This document shows positions 8,722 to 16,394 of a stretch of 46,373 nt of DNA, piece by piece (position 1 is the first letter of the stretch; each line of letters starts with the position of its first letter). The stretch is from DYEC01 sp034434695 (GTDB lineage Bacteria > Chloroflexota > Anaerolineae > Anaerolineales > Anaerolineaceae). The translations under genes and the position numbers were made by a program. The notes beneath the pieces are model-generated. The model ran no database searches and was not told where the DNA came from. It saw only the letters and a program-made list of their open reading frames with translations. The DNA lies in the NCBI GenBank assembly GCA_034434695.1, contig DAOTYY010000034.1, forward strand, positions 1 to 46,373, given 5' to 3'.

Positions 8722-9900
8722 CTAAATCAAACCAAGTTCTTTCCCTACCTTGGCAAAAGTACTCAAAACCCGATCCAGTTGTTCATCGGTGTGCGTTGCC
8801 ATATAGCTGGTGCGTAACAATTGCCTGCCGGGAGAAACAGCTGGCGAAATCACCGGATTGACAAATACACCTTCTTCAAACAAACGTTTCCAGGCAAGGA
8901 ACGTCAATTGGTCATCGCCAATAATAATCGGAATAACTGGGGTAACAGAATGACCAGTATTAAACCCCAAGGCTTTAAACCCGGTGCGCATTTTATCTGC
9001 ATTGCGATTAACACGTTCCACACGCTCAGGCTCTTCAGCCATCACATGCAGAGCCGCCAGCGCTGCTGCCGCGTTAGCTGGTGGGATGCTAGCGCTGAAA
9101 ATCAAAGCCCTAGCATGATGCTTAACATAGGAGACCACATCTGTATCTCCAGCAATAAATCCCCCTAACGAGGCAAAAGATTTACTGAAAGTGGACATGA
9201 TTAAGTCTACTCGATCAGTCACACCAAAGTGCGCTGCCGTACCATGCCCGCCCCCGGTTACACCCATTCCATGCGCATCGTCTACCATTACTCTCGCACC
9301 ATATTTCTCAGCCAATTCGACAATCTCAGGTAATGGGGCAAGATCGCCCTCCATGCTAAATAAGCCATCTACAATAATTAACTTCCCCACACTAGCAGGA
9401 AGGGATTGCAACACCCGCTCAAGATGTCCCATATCATTATGACGAAACCGCTCAATTTTTCCAAATCCAAGGCGGGCGCCATCCACAATGCTGGCATGGT
9501 CTTCCTTGTCCAATATAACAACATCATCACGCGTCACCAGCGCGCTGACCGTGCCCAAATTCGCTTGCATACCTGTTGAAAAAACCAATGCAGCAGGTTT
9601 TCCGACCCATTCAGCAAGTTCATGTTCAAGTTGTTCATGTAATTCCAGTGTTCCATTGAGAAACCGTGAACCAGTACAACTTGTCCCGAAATTCTTAACC
9701 GCTTCAATAGCCGCCTCTCGCACTTTCGGATGTGTAGTCAATCCCAAATAGTTATTTGACCCGCACATAATCAGCCGGTGACCACGAAAAGTCACCTCAG
9801 TACCTTCATTCCCTGTTAGCGGAATGAAATAAGGATAAATCCCATGTTCAACAGCTTCTTTGACTTCTGTATATTCATAGCATTTTGTAAAAATGTCCAT
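8722..9900 (-). CDS. alpha-oxoamine synthase (glycine acetyltransferase or serine palmitoyltransferase-like)
   Basis: A 392-residue PLP enzyme of the alpha-oxoamine synthase family, which joins an acyl-CoA to an amino acid with loss of CO2. The PLP lysine is Lys240 in STFSKSFASLGGF, the cofactor aspartate Asp207 is in VDDAHG, and the stacking His135 is in KEDHAS. The N-terminal segment (GTEVTFRG, MCGSNNYLGLTTHPKV, GSRFLNGTLELHEQLE) resembles serine-palmitoyltransferase-like and 2-amino-3-ketobutyrate ligase members equally well. No biotin genes or threonine dehydrogenase are nearby, so BioF or Kbl cannot be chosen. The start ATG is preceded by GAGG. Confidence 0.8.
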   Translation of the reverse strand: MDIFTKCYEYTEVKEAVEHGIYPYFIPLTGNEGTEVTFRGHRLIMCGSNNYLGLTTHPKVREAAIEAVKNFGTSCTGSRFLNGTLELHEQLEHELAEWVGKPAALVFSTGMQANLGTVSALVTRDDVVILDKEDHASIVDGARLGFGKIERFRHNDMGHLERVLQSLPASVGKLIIVDGLFSMEGDLAPLPEIVELAEKYGARVMVDDAHGMGVTGGGHGTAAHFGVTDRVDLIMSTFSKSFASLGGFIAGDTDVVSYVKHHARALIFSASIPPANAAAALAALHVMAEEPERVERVNRNADKMRTGFKALGFNTGHSVTPVIPIIIGDDQLTFLAWKRLFEEGVFVNPVISPAVSPGRQLLRTSYMATHTDEQLDRVLSTFAKVGKELGLI

Positions 9901-9980
9901 CGTAGCCTCATAACAAACAGGATGAATGGTCTTTTTATTCTAACACACAAACCACATTGTTTACGCCAACGCTTAAGGGC

Positions 9981-10994
9981 TTAATTATCCCTTAGCAAAA
10001 GCACATTGGTTAATTCATGTAAAGCATCCCCAGCCGCCCCCTTACTTATTGCCTGGTTCAGTGCCTTTAGAGCCTGATTGGTCAGTCCTTCCGCAGTAGC
10101 ACGGGTAAATTCCTGTGCACCCTCTTCCTTCAACCACTCTGCCAATTGAGGTACCTCATCCACCCTTATCGGACCTTCCAGCCAACGCCGAGCAAACTTT
10201 CCGCGTTGTGCCAAACCATACACTACTGGCAGAGTCTTCTTACCACTCACCAAATCGCTCTCGATAGACTTTCCAGTAACAGATGGATCTCCCCACACAC
10301 CCAGATAATCATCCCATGCCTGAAACGCTAGACCAAGTGAATACCCATACTCCCAAAAATGCTCCTGCCGGTCCGGTTCACAACCAGCGGCCAAGGCACC
10401 AAGCCGTGTGCAGGTAGCCAAAAGAGAAGCTGTTTTTCCAGCTACCATCGGCCAGTATTCATCTAGAGTAATTTCCCTTCGACTTTCATAGGAAATATCC
10501 ATATATTGCCCTTCGGTCAAATGAACACAGGCTTTTTGAAGTAATTGTACAGCCTCGATGACAGAATTTTCAGCACAACTTTCCCGCAAACGTAAGATAG
10601 ATAAATGCGCCAATGAAAACATCAAATCACCAGCATTAATGGCTTGTGCTAATCCCCACTTGACCCAAACTGTTGGTCTCCCACGCCGCAATTCGCTCCG
10701 ATCCTGAATATCATCATGAATTAACGAGAAATTATGAACCAGTTCAACCGCTACAGCAGCAGGCAGGGCACATTGCCAATCACCGCCTGCAGATGCCGCG
10801 CATAACAAGACCAGTAACGGACGAATCCGTTTCCCTTGCACTTCAACACCTGCCCCTTCTCCCTCCCACCCCAGGTGGTAAGCCAACATACTGTACAATT
10901 CTGGTAAGGACTTGGAAAGATGAATATCTAAAGTTCTCCTTAGCTCTTCCTCGATTAATGGGCGCATGACAGCAACAAATTGCTTTAAAGCCAT
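9981..10994 (-). CDS. trans-isoprenyl diphosphate synthase (polyprenyl synthetase)
   Basis: A 337-residue all-helical prenyltransferase that extends allylic diphosphates with isopentenyl diphosphate. The first aspartate-rich motif is DDIQD at 94-98, and the RRGRPTVW segment follows. The second is an incomplete aspartate motif, WDDYLG, at 228-229. Product length (C15, C20 or longer) cannot be read reliably. The gene is 11 bases downstream of the type 2 IPP isomerase gene, so the pair forms an isoprenoid precursor operon. Confidence 0.9.
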   Translation of the reverse strand: MALKQFVAVMRPLIEEELRRTLDIHLSKSLPELYSMLAYHLGWEGEGAGVEVQGKRIRPLLVLLCAASAGGDWQCALPAAVAVELVHNFSLIHDDIQDRSELRRGRPTVWVKWGLAQAINAGDLMFSLAHLSILRLRESCAENSVIEAVQLLQKACVHLTEGQYMDISYESRREITLDEYWPMVAGKTASLLATCTRLGALAAGCEPDRQEHFWEYGYSLGLAFQAWDDYLGVWGDPSVTGKSIESDLVSGKKTLPVVYGLAQRGKFARRWLEGPIRVDEVPQLAEWLKEEGAQEFTRATAEGLTNQALKALNQAISKGAAGDALHELTNVLLLRDN

Positions 10995-11005
10995 AGATTC
11001 TCCTT

Positions 11006-12034
11006 CTATTCCTTGATTAGTGGAACAGAACGCAATTGTGACAGATTTGCCGCTCCTGTCACAAACATAACAATCTGTATTTCACGTTGTATCTCGTGAA
11101 TTAATTTCAAAGTCGCCTCTAAAGATTGCACAGCAGCTTTAAGAAATGGACCTGCCATTCCGCCCAAACTAGCTCCCAAAGCTATACACTTAGCAATATC
11201 AATTCCATCACGAATGCCCCCAGAGGCAAAAATCAAAATATCCGGCGCGCCTTTGCGCACCTGAAGAATGGATTCAGCAGTTGGAATCCCCCAATTGCGG
11301 AAAGCGGAGGCAACGCGTGCTCCGCTTGGATCACTAATCCGAAACATCTCTACTTGAGACCAGGAAGTCCCCCCTGCACCAGCTACATCAATCGCCGCCA
11401 CGCCAGCATCCACAAGAAGACGTGCGGTACGCTCAGAAATTCCCCACCCCACCTCCTTAACAATCACCGGCACAGGTAAAGCCTTGCAAACCTGCTCAAT
11501 TTTACTTAGCAGTCCAGCAAAAGCAGTATCACCCTCTGGCTGAAGCGCTTCCTGTAGTGGGTTCAAGTGCAGAATCAAGGCATCCGCTTCAATCATATCA
11601 ACAGCTACCTTACAATGTTCAACCGTATATTGATAATTGAGCTGGACTGCACCAAGATTAGCAAAAAGCAAAACATCAGGAGCATAGCGACGAATCTGAA
11701 ACGTACTAGACAGTTCAGGATGCTCAATTCCAGCACGTTGTGAGCCAAGCCCCATTGCGATTCTTGTCACCTGCGCTGCTTCTGCCAGCGTGCGATTAAT
11801 CACCGCTGCCTGATTTGTTCCACCTGTCATTGAAGAAATTAAAATAGGGGCATTTAGATATTTCCCAAAAATTTTTTGACTCAAATCAATATCTTCTAAA
11901 TTTAGCTCGGGAAGCGCCTGATGTACAAATCGGTACCGCTCTAAACCAGTAGTAATGGATGAACGAACATCTTCCTCTAGGTTAATTCGAATATGATCAA
12001 GCTTGCGCGAGGACAATGCCGAATCTTCAGTCAT
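11006..12034 (-). CDS. fni: type 2 isopentenyl diphosphate isomerase
   Basis: A 342-residue FMN- and NADPH-dependent isomerase interconverting IPP and DMAPP. The N-terminus RKLDHIRINLEEDV, the SSMTGGT segment, HLNPLQE, VIVKEVGWG and the glycine-rich phosphate loop FASGGIRDG are characteristic of the type 2 enzyme. It is the first gene of a two-gene operon with the polyprenyl synthetase. An extended -10 promoter lies about 40 bases upstream. Type 2 enzymes occur in Gram-positive-like bacteria and archaea, which agrees with the inferred affiliation. Confidence 0.95.
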   Translation of the reverse strand: MTEDSALSSRKLDHIRINLEEDVRSSITTGLERYRFVHQALPELNLEDIDLSQKIFGKYLNAPILISSMTGGTNQAAVINRTLAEAAQVTRIAMGLGSQRAGIEHPELSSTFQIRRYAPDVLLFANLGAVQLNYQYTVEHCKVAVDMIEADALILHLNPLQEALQPEGDTAFAGLLSKIEQVCKALPVPVIVKEVGWGISERTARLLVDAGVAAIDVAGAGGTSWSQVEMFRISDPSGARVASAFRNWGIPTAESILQVRKGAPDILIFASGGIRDGIDIAKCIALGASLGGMAGPFLKAAVQSLEATLKLIHEIQREIQIVMFVTGAANLSQLRSVPLIKE

Positions 12035-12071
12035 CTAAACACTCACAAATTGGGAAAAGTCATATACGATC

Positions 12072-12077
12072 AGTATA
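12072..12077 (-). promoter_or_regulatory. extended -10 promoter element upstream of fni
   Basis: On the minus strand the sequence reads TGGTATACT, an extended -10 box (TGnTATACT), located about 38 bases upstream of the fni ATG. No strong -35 hexamer is present. Confidence 0.45.
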
Positions 12078-12179
12078 CCAAAAGATGCCAAACATTGCCC
12101 TAATTTTGTAAAAAAGAAATTGCTGTCTGGCTTACGAGTTTTAGAACGCAAATGAAAAAATGATTAGCAGGCGAAAAAA

Positions 12180-13232
12180 TCACCTCACCTCAATTAACCT
12201 GCCCTCAGTGACTTTGCCCACTTTCCACAGGGGAATACCAGATAACAGAGCTTCTTGCTGACACAATATCGCTTTATCAGGCGAAAGAGCGAACAACAAT
12301 CCGCCGCTTGTTTGGGGATCAAATAATAGCATCTGTTTCTCTTGACTGATTTCAGCAGAAAACTTTACATACATTCCAAAATATTCAGCATTATCGAAGC
12401 CGCCACCCGGGAAGCACCACTCAGAAGCCAGATGCTCTGCATGAGGATATAAAGGAATGTCGGCGTACTCAAACTGTAAACCAACTCCAGATGCGGATGT
12501 CATTTCCCAAGCATGTCCAAGAAGACTGAAACCGGTAATATCGGTTGCAGCGCGAGCGCCATACTTTAGCGCAAGGCGAGCTGCTTCGCGATTTAAGCGC
12601 TTCATCCAAGCAATCGTCTCAAGCGCTTCCTCATGCGTAATCTTATCGGCTTTGATGGCAGAGGTAACTACCCCGCTACCAATTGGCTTGCTGAGGAACA
12701 AAATATCACCAGCTTTCATCCCGCTTTTTGTTAAGACGCGATCAATTTGAGCAAACCCCAAGACAATTAAGCCATATTTTGGCTCCTTGTCCTGAACGGT
12801 GTGACCTCCTGCAATGACTACCCCCGCCTCTTTTGCTTTTTCCGCTCCTCCCCGAAAAATTTCAGAGACAATTTCATGAGGTAATTGGGGTGGAACCGCT
12901 GCAACGTTCAATGCCAGAAAAGGATCAGCACCCATTGCATAGACATCGGACAAACTGTTTGCAGCAGCGATTGCCCCATACTCATACGGGTCATCCACAA
13001 TTGGCGTAAAGAAATCAAGTGTAACTACAAGTGCGCGTTTCTCATCCACTTTCCAAACCGCCGCATCATCTGGCGCGCCTAATCCCACCAGCAAGCTCGG
13101 ATAATCTGCCGGCGAAAATATTTGTTGCAAAGGACGCAGAACCTGCGCCAGCGCTTGTGCGCTAAACTTAGACGCTCAACCAGAGCAAGTCGCCAGAGCA
13201 GTCAGACGAATTTTGTTCTCACTCGGTGTCAT
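12180..13232 (-). CDS. selD: selenophosphate synthase, selenocysteine-containing (TGA recoded)
   Basis: SelD makes selenophosphate from selenide and ATP for selenocysteine and selenouridine synthesis. The conventional frame starts only at a TTG at 13130. Extending upstream in the same frame through one TGA (13178-13176) gives a full N-terminus starting at ATG 13232 with a GAGGCG ribosome site: MTPSENKIRLTALATCSG-U-ASKFS. Aligned by the K-[IF]-S that follows, the TGA falls exactly on the catalytic Cys17 position of Escherichia coli SelD (GAGCGCKIS). A hairpin with an AGGTT-containing loop follows 26 bases after the TGA. The full protein is 350 residues, usual for SelD. The rest has the expected GAPDDAAVW, GGHT and FDPQTSGGLL motifs. 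The ATG overlaps the TGA stop of the DUF3343 gene. It is the last gene of the selenium operon. Confidence 0.92.
13133..13149 (-). promoter_or_regulatory. SECIS-like hairpin of selD
   Basis: Read on the minus strand, GGCGCAGGTTCTGCGTC forms a stem of five to seven pairs with AGGTTC at the apex, similar to the AGGUCU apex of the fdhF SECIS. The apex lies about 31 bases after the TGA, within the range accepted for bacterial SECIS elements. A competing small hairpin AGCGC-ACAA-GCGCT lies between it and the TGA. Confidence 0.55.
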
Positions 13233-13453
13233 AACGCCTCTATAGATCGTATCACCACATGATGAGCATCTATCAAGCTCTTAACTTCTTCAATATCCCG
13301 TTTCTGCACGCGCACACAAACACCACAATCAGAACTGAGATGACGAGGTACTGGAACCAGCTTACAAGTTATACCACGACTGGTTAATAGCTTCTCAATC
13401 CTCATTGCATGACTGGTTGAATCCACCAATATTACAGCAAAGTCCGAACTCAT
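13229..13453 (-). CDS. DUF3343 protein associated with selenium metabolism
   Basis: A 74-residue protein with the DUF3343 pattern: an N-terminal beta-alpha unit (AVILVDSTSHAMRIEKLL), then LVPVPRHLSSDCGVC with Cys43 and Cys46. DUF3343 genes are known to co-occur with yedE, yedF and selD in selenium-using genomes, and this context is exactly that. The biochemical role is not established. The paired cysteines suggest sulfur or selenium handling, an inference. It overlaps both neighbours by ATGA (start in the desulfurase stop, stop in the selD start), indicating translational coupling. Confidence 0.85.
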   Translation of the reverse strand: MSSDFAVILVDSTSHAMRIEKLLTSRGITCKLVPVPRHLSSDCGVCVRVQKRDIEEVKSLIDAHHVVIRSIEAL

Positions 13454-14637
13454 CGCACCTCTTTTGCCAGTTCGCTGACTGCTTTAAGCGCTTTTTCAAT
13501 ATCTCTTTCAGTGTTAAATGCACCAATAGCAAACCGGACACAGCCATCTGGAAACGTTCCTAGAGTGCGATGAGCCGAGGGCGCACAATGCAAGCCAACC
13601 CGACAGAGTATCCCATATTCTTCGTCTAATCGTAAACCAACTATTGAAGGTTCCATGCCTTGAATATTAAAACCAACTGTTGCAGTTCGCTTATTTGTAT
13701 CCAGCGGACCATATACGATCACACCACGAATATTTAGCAAACCCTCAAGCAAGTCAGCACACAGCGCCATTTCATGAGTACGAAGCTGGACGCTTCCTTG
13801 TCTTTGTAACCATTGTAAAGCAGCTAACAAACCCGCCAATCCCACTGCGTTCGGTGTTCCACTCTCACAACGATCGGGGAAGAACTCTGGTTGCACTTCA
13901 TGTTCAGAGCGGCTACCTGTTCCACCTTGCCGCAACGGGTGCAATGCAGATGGATCAACGCGTTCCCCAATGACCACTCCCCCCGTCCCCATGGGACCGT
14001 ATAATGACTTGTGACCAGTGAATGCCAGAAAATCTATGCAATCCATCACCATATGAATTGGTACAGTTCCTGCTGATTGCGCAGCATCCACTAAAAATAA
14101 CAAATCGTGGTGACGCGCAATTTGTCCCACTTCTCTAATGGGTAGAATCGTGCCACACACATTAGAAGCATGATTCAAAACGATCAACTTCGTATTGGTG
14201 CAAATAGCTTTTCTCACCAAAGCAGGATCAAGGCTGCCATCAGGATTACATGCAACCTGGCTTACCTCTACACCTCGCATCTCCAGGTCGTGTAAGGGAC
14301 GCATGACCGCATTATGTTCCATGCTGGAAGTGACAACGTGATCACCAGGTTTTAAAATCCCATGAAGCACTAAGTTAATCCCATCTGTCGCATTCATACC
14401 AAAAATGACACGCAGTGGATCTGAAGCTCCGAATAGACAGGCAATTGCTTCGCGCGTTTCATAGACAATTCGCCCTGACTCAACTGACAGACGGTGACCA
14501 GAACGTCCAGGGTTAGCGCCAATCTCATCTAGAAAATACTGCATTGCTGCGGCGACTCCCGGCGGTTTGGGCCAGGAGGTCGCCGCATTATCGAGATAGA
14601 CCAATCCTGTTTCTACAACCCCCAAGCTAGAAGTCAT
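13450..14637 (-). CDS. class V aminotransferase, cysteine desulfurase / selenocysteine lyase-like
   Basis: A 395-residue PLP enzyme of the NifS/SufS superfamily. The N-terminus YLDNAATSWPKP, the PLP lysine Lys210 in FTGHKSLYGP, His108 in SSMEHNAV and the catalytic Cys351 in RVGLHCAPSAHRTLG are present. Such enzymes release sulfur from cysteine or selenium from selenocysteine. In this operon it most likely supplies Se or S to SelD through the YedF-like carrier; that is an inference from context. The family type (autoselenium-associated cysteine desulfurase, group II length) fits. Both ends overlap neighbouring genes by ATGA. Confidence 0.88.
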   Translation of the reverse strand: MTSSLGVVETGLVYLDNAATSWPKPPGVAAAMQYFLDEIGANPGRSGHRLSVESGRIVYETREAIACLFGASDPLRVIFGMNATDGINLVLHGILKPGDHVVTSSMEHNAVMRPLHDLEMRGVEVSQVACNPDGSLDPALVRKAICTNTKLIVLNHASNVCGTILPIREVGQIARHHDLLFLVDAAQSAGTVPIHMVMDCIDFLAFTGHKSLYGPMGTGGVVIGERVDPSALHPLRQGGTGSRSEHEVQPEFFPDRCESGTPNAVGLAGLLAALQWLQRQGSVQLRTHEMALCADLLEGLLNIRGVIVYGPLDTNKRTATVGFNIQGMEPSIVGLRLDEEYGILCRVGLHCAPSAHRTLGTFPDGCVRFAIGAFNTERDIEKALKAVSELAKEVR

Positions 14638-14840
14638 CTGCTCAATACCAGCTTGAACTCATCGCCCTGTTGTACGATTTCAACCTTACAGCCCTGCTTT
14701 TCCGCCATACGGCGAACGTTCTCTCGCGAGGTGACAGTATCCACGAACACTTCAATCGGGAAGTCCCCTTTTGCAATAGCTTTTTGAGCCAAAATAACGG
14801 GCTGAGGGCAAGATAATCCACGAGCATCTACCGTATTCAT
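14634..14840 (-). CDS. TusA/SirA-like protein, equivalent to the N-terminal domain of YedF
   Basis: A 68-residue TusA-fold protein with VDARGLSCPQPV, Cys11 in the CPxP motif that carries persulfide or selenide in this family. Start chosen at ATG 14840, nine bases after AAGGAG; a TTG seven codons upstream is in frame but lies within the end of yedE. In most selenium-using bacteria YedF is a fusion of this domain with a DsrE-like domain. Here the frame ends with a stop overlapping the desulfurase ATG, and a DsrE-like gene matching the second half occurs at 38017-38358. It lies 13 bases after yedE. Confidence 0.88.
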   Translation of the reverse strand: MNTVDARGLSCPQPVILAQKAIAKGDFPIEVFVDTVTSRENVRRMAEKQGCKVEIVQQGDEFKLVLSR

Positions 14841-14853
14841 CGCTCCTATCTCC

Positions 14854-15972
14854 TTATGCAACCTTTTCCCGCATGGTAAACCCGATGATAAGACAAACTA
14901 CCAGTCCAAGAATTACAGCCGCCATTCCAAAAGGCGAAGGCCCACCAGTCTTAAGCACACCCTCAACGACTGTGTCTGTTTTGGCTACAAGGTTAAAATT
15001 GTGAGAAAAAGCTGCCCCGGTAATCATACCTAACACGAATATAGCCGAATCCCCATCCCCTTCACCTGCTAAGAATAATTGACGTCCCGGGCATCCACCT
15101 GCCAGCGCATAAGCTAACCCGGCTAACACCATACCTAACACATTCCACAAAAAATTACTATGCGCAATTGGCTGCCCAGCATAACCAACCTTAAACTGAC
15201 CATAAACAAGATTAGCCACAAAAGCAGCTACAAGCAAAGCAAATACACCGCTGATCAAGTGAAAGTCGCGTATCAAGATCACATCTCGAATAGCTCCCAT
15301 CGTACAAAAACGGGTTCGCTGTGCCAAAAATCCAATTATCAGCCCAATCAGCAAAGAAACAATAAGCGGTGCATGCAAAGAACCCGGTCCCTTCTCGCTA
15401 AAGAAAATTGGACCACCCTCGCTAAAGACCGGTTTAAAAATGACTAGCAACAACAAGCCGATCATCAGAACGGGCATAATCCAACCTACAGCAGTATAAG
15501 TCTTCTGGCTACGTCCAAGATTATAGCCAGAACGCAAGAACCATACCCCAATGGCAATTCCGATTGCCAGCCCAATCAAGGCGGGGACTGCGGTTAAATC
15601 GCCACCAGCCAGCCGGAAATTGGCACGCCAGGGACAACCAAGAAAAACCAATGCGCCAATCATTGCAAAAACCCCCAAGATAAAACGAACAATTGGCGCT
15701 GAGCCAGCACGCGCTTTGAATTCCCGGAATATTAACGCGGCAATCGTTGAGCCAAGCACAAACCCAATGATTTCTGGACGAATATATTGAACAACGTTGG
15801 CTCGATGCAAACCGAGCGCGCCAGCAATGTCACGCTCAAAACAAGCTACACAGATACCCATATTGGGAGGATTGCCAAGTTTTTGCAAGGTGGGTCCCAA
15901 AACACCAATGACCGCGCCTGCCAGAATGATTCCCCAACGGGAAGCAAAAAATTTTGTCAAACGTTCCAACAT
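14854..15972 (-). CDS. yedE: YedE family selenium transporter-like membrane protein
   Basis: A 372-residue polytopic membrane protein of the YeeE/YedE (sulfur transport) family, with about nine to ten hydrophobic segments. The selenium-associated subfamily is recognised by NPPNMGICVACFERDIAGAL with Cys near 37 and 40, an internal LGCPWR, an RFCTMGA segment and LAGGCPGRQL near the C-terminus. Such cysteines in the channel pass sulfur or selenium species in this family. It is the first gene of the selenium operon and is probably the selenium uptake route; specificity is inferred from context. AGGAGG lies just upstream of the ATG, directly after a structured leader. Confidence 0.9.
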   Translation of the reverse strand: MLERLTKFFASRWGIILAGAVIGVLGPTLQKLGNPPNMGICVACFERDIAGALGLHRANVVQYIRPEIIGFVLGSTIAALIFREFKARAGSAPIVRFILGVFAMIGALVFLGCPWRANFRLAGGDLTAVPALIGLAIGIAIGVWFLRSGYNLGRSQKTYTAVGWIMPVLMIGLLLLVIFKPVFSEGGPIFFSEKGPGSLHAPLIVSLLIGLIIGFLAQRTRFCTMGAIRDVILIRDFHLISGVFALLVAAFVANLVYGQFKVGYAGQPIAHSNFLWNVLGMVLAGLAYALAGGCPGRQLFLAGEGDGDSAIFVLGMITGAAFSHNFNLVAKTDTVVEGVLKTGGPSPFGMAAVILGLVVCLIIGFTMREKVA

Positions 15973-15986
15973 TGCTATACCTCCTG

Positions 15987-16044
15987 TGAAATATTGTCTA
16001 ACCGAGACTGGCCTTCACAAAGGCTTTAGTAAGTCAATATTTCA
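15987..16044 (-). promoter_or_regulatory. structured 5' leader of yedE
   Basis: On the minus strand a perfect 10-bp helix, TGAAATATTG (16044-16035) with CAATATTTCA (15996-15987), encloses a CTAA/TTAG pairing and a 5-bp hairpin with a four-base loop (16011-16024). It ends three bases before AGGAGG of yedE. This could be a regulatory RNA, though the outer helix is AU-rich. Confidence 0.4.
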
Positions 16045-16112
16045 TTATTTTATATTCGGGAAAACCTCTTCGGGATTCTGCCTCCTTTCCATGGATACAC
16101 CACACAGAAACA

Positions 16113-16142
16113 AAAATCCGCTGCCGTATGCCAGCGGATTTT
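16113..16142 (-). terminator. strong hairpin, likely terminator of the der operon
   Basis: A perfect 11-bp stem, AAAATCCGCTG and CAGCGGATTTT, encloses an 8-base loop. On the minus strand it is followed by TTTTTGTTT, so it probably ends transcripts coming from der before yedE. Confidence 0.65.
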
Positions 16143-16201
16143 CTGAGGCAGAAACAGAAGGCTGCTCAGGTGATTATCCCGGCATACGGGAACGGTTTGA
16201 C

Positions 16202-16219
16202 GAACGCCGACCGGCGTTC
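16202..16219. terminator. GC-rich hairpin between der and yedE
   Basis: GAACGCCG and CGGCGTTC are perfect complements with a two-base loop. There is no T-run on the minus strand, so it may assist rather than cause termination. Confidence 0.35.
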
Positions 16220-16316
16220 AAAATATTAGCTCAGATAAAATGAAAACTGGACTTTATCATTTCTGCCTTACGGAATAAACATTTACATGTTTTTATATTA
16301 CAAGATTCCAACTCGC

Positions 16317-16336
16317 AAAAAAGTGACAAATGTCAC
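16317..16336 (-). terminator. small hairpin with T-run after der
   Basis: On the minus strand GTGAC-ATTT-GTCAC is followed directly by TTTTTT, about 60 bases after the der stop. The stem is short, so termination is likely shared with the stronger hairpin further on. The same dyad resembles a CRP/FNR site. Confidence 0.45.
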
Positions 16337-16394
16337 CTGTAACCACTGATTTTTGAATACTTAAGTAAGACAAAATACCAATCTCAAATTAATC

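Larger units (their letters stand above)
15973..16394. other. intergenic region between der and yedE: leader and terminators, no gene
   Basis: This 422-base gap holds no credible gene. From the yedE side it contains a structured leader (15987-16044). It then has three hairpins (16113-16142, 16202-16219, 16323-16336) suited to ending transcription of the der operon. Outer complementary arms GATTCTGCC/GGCAGAA around 16075-16153 could enclose the first hairpin. No convincing -35/-10 pair for yedE was found. Confidence 0.6.

Noticed and set aside
15797..16243. 148-residue open frame on the + strand over the yedE start
   Set aside because: It runs antisense to yedE, its leader and a terminator hairpin, and its composition shows no protein-like pattern.
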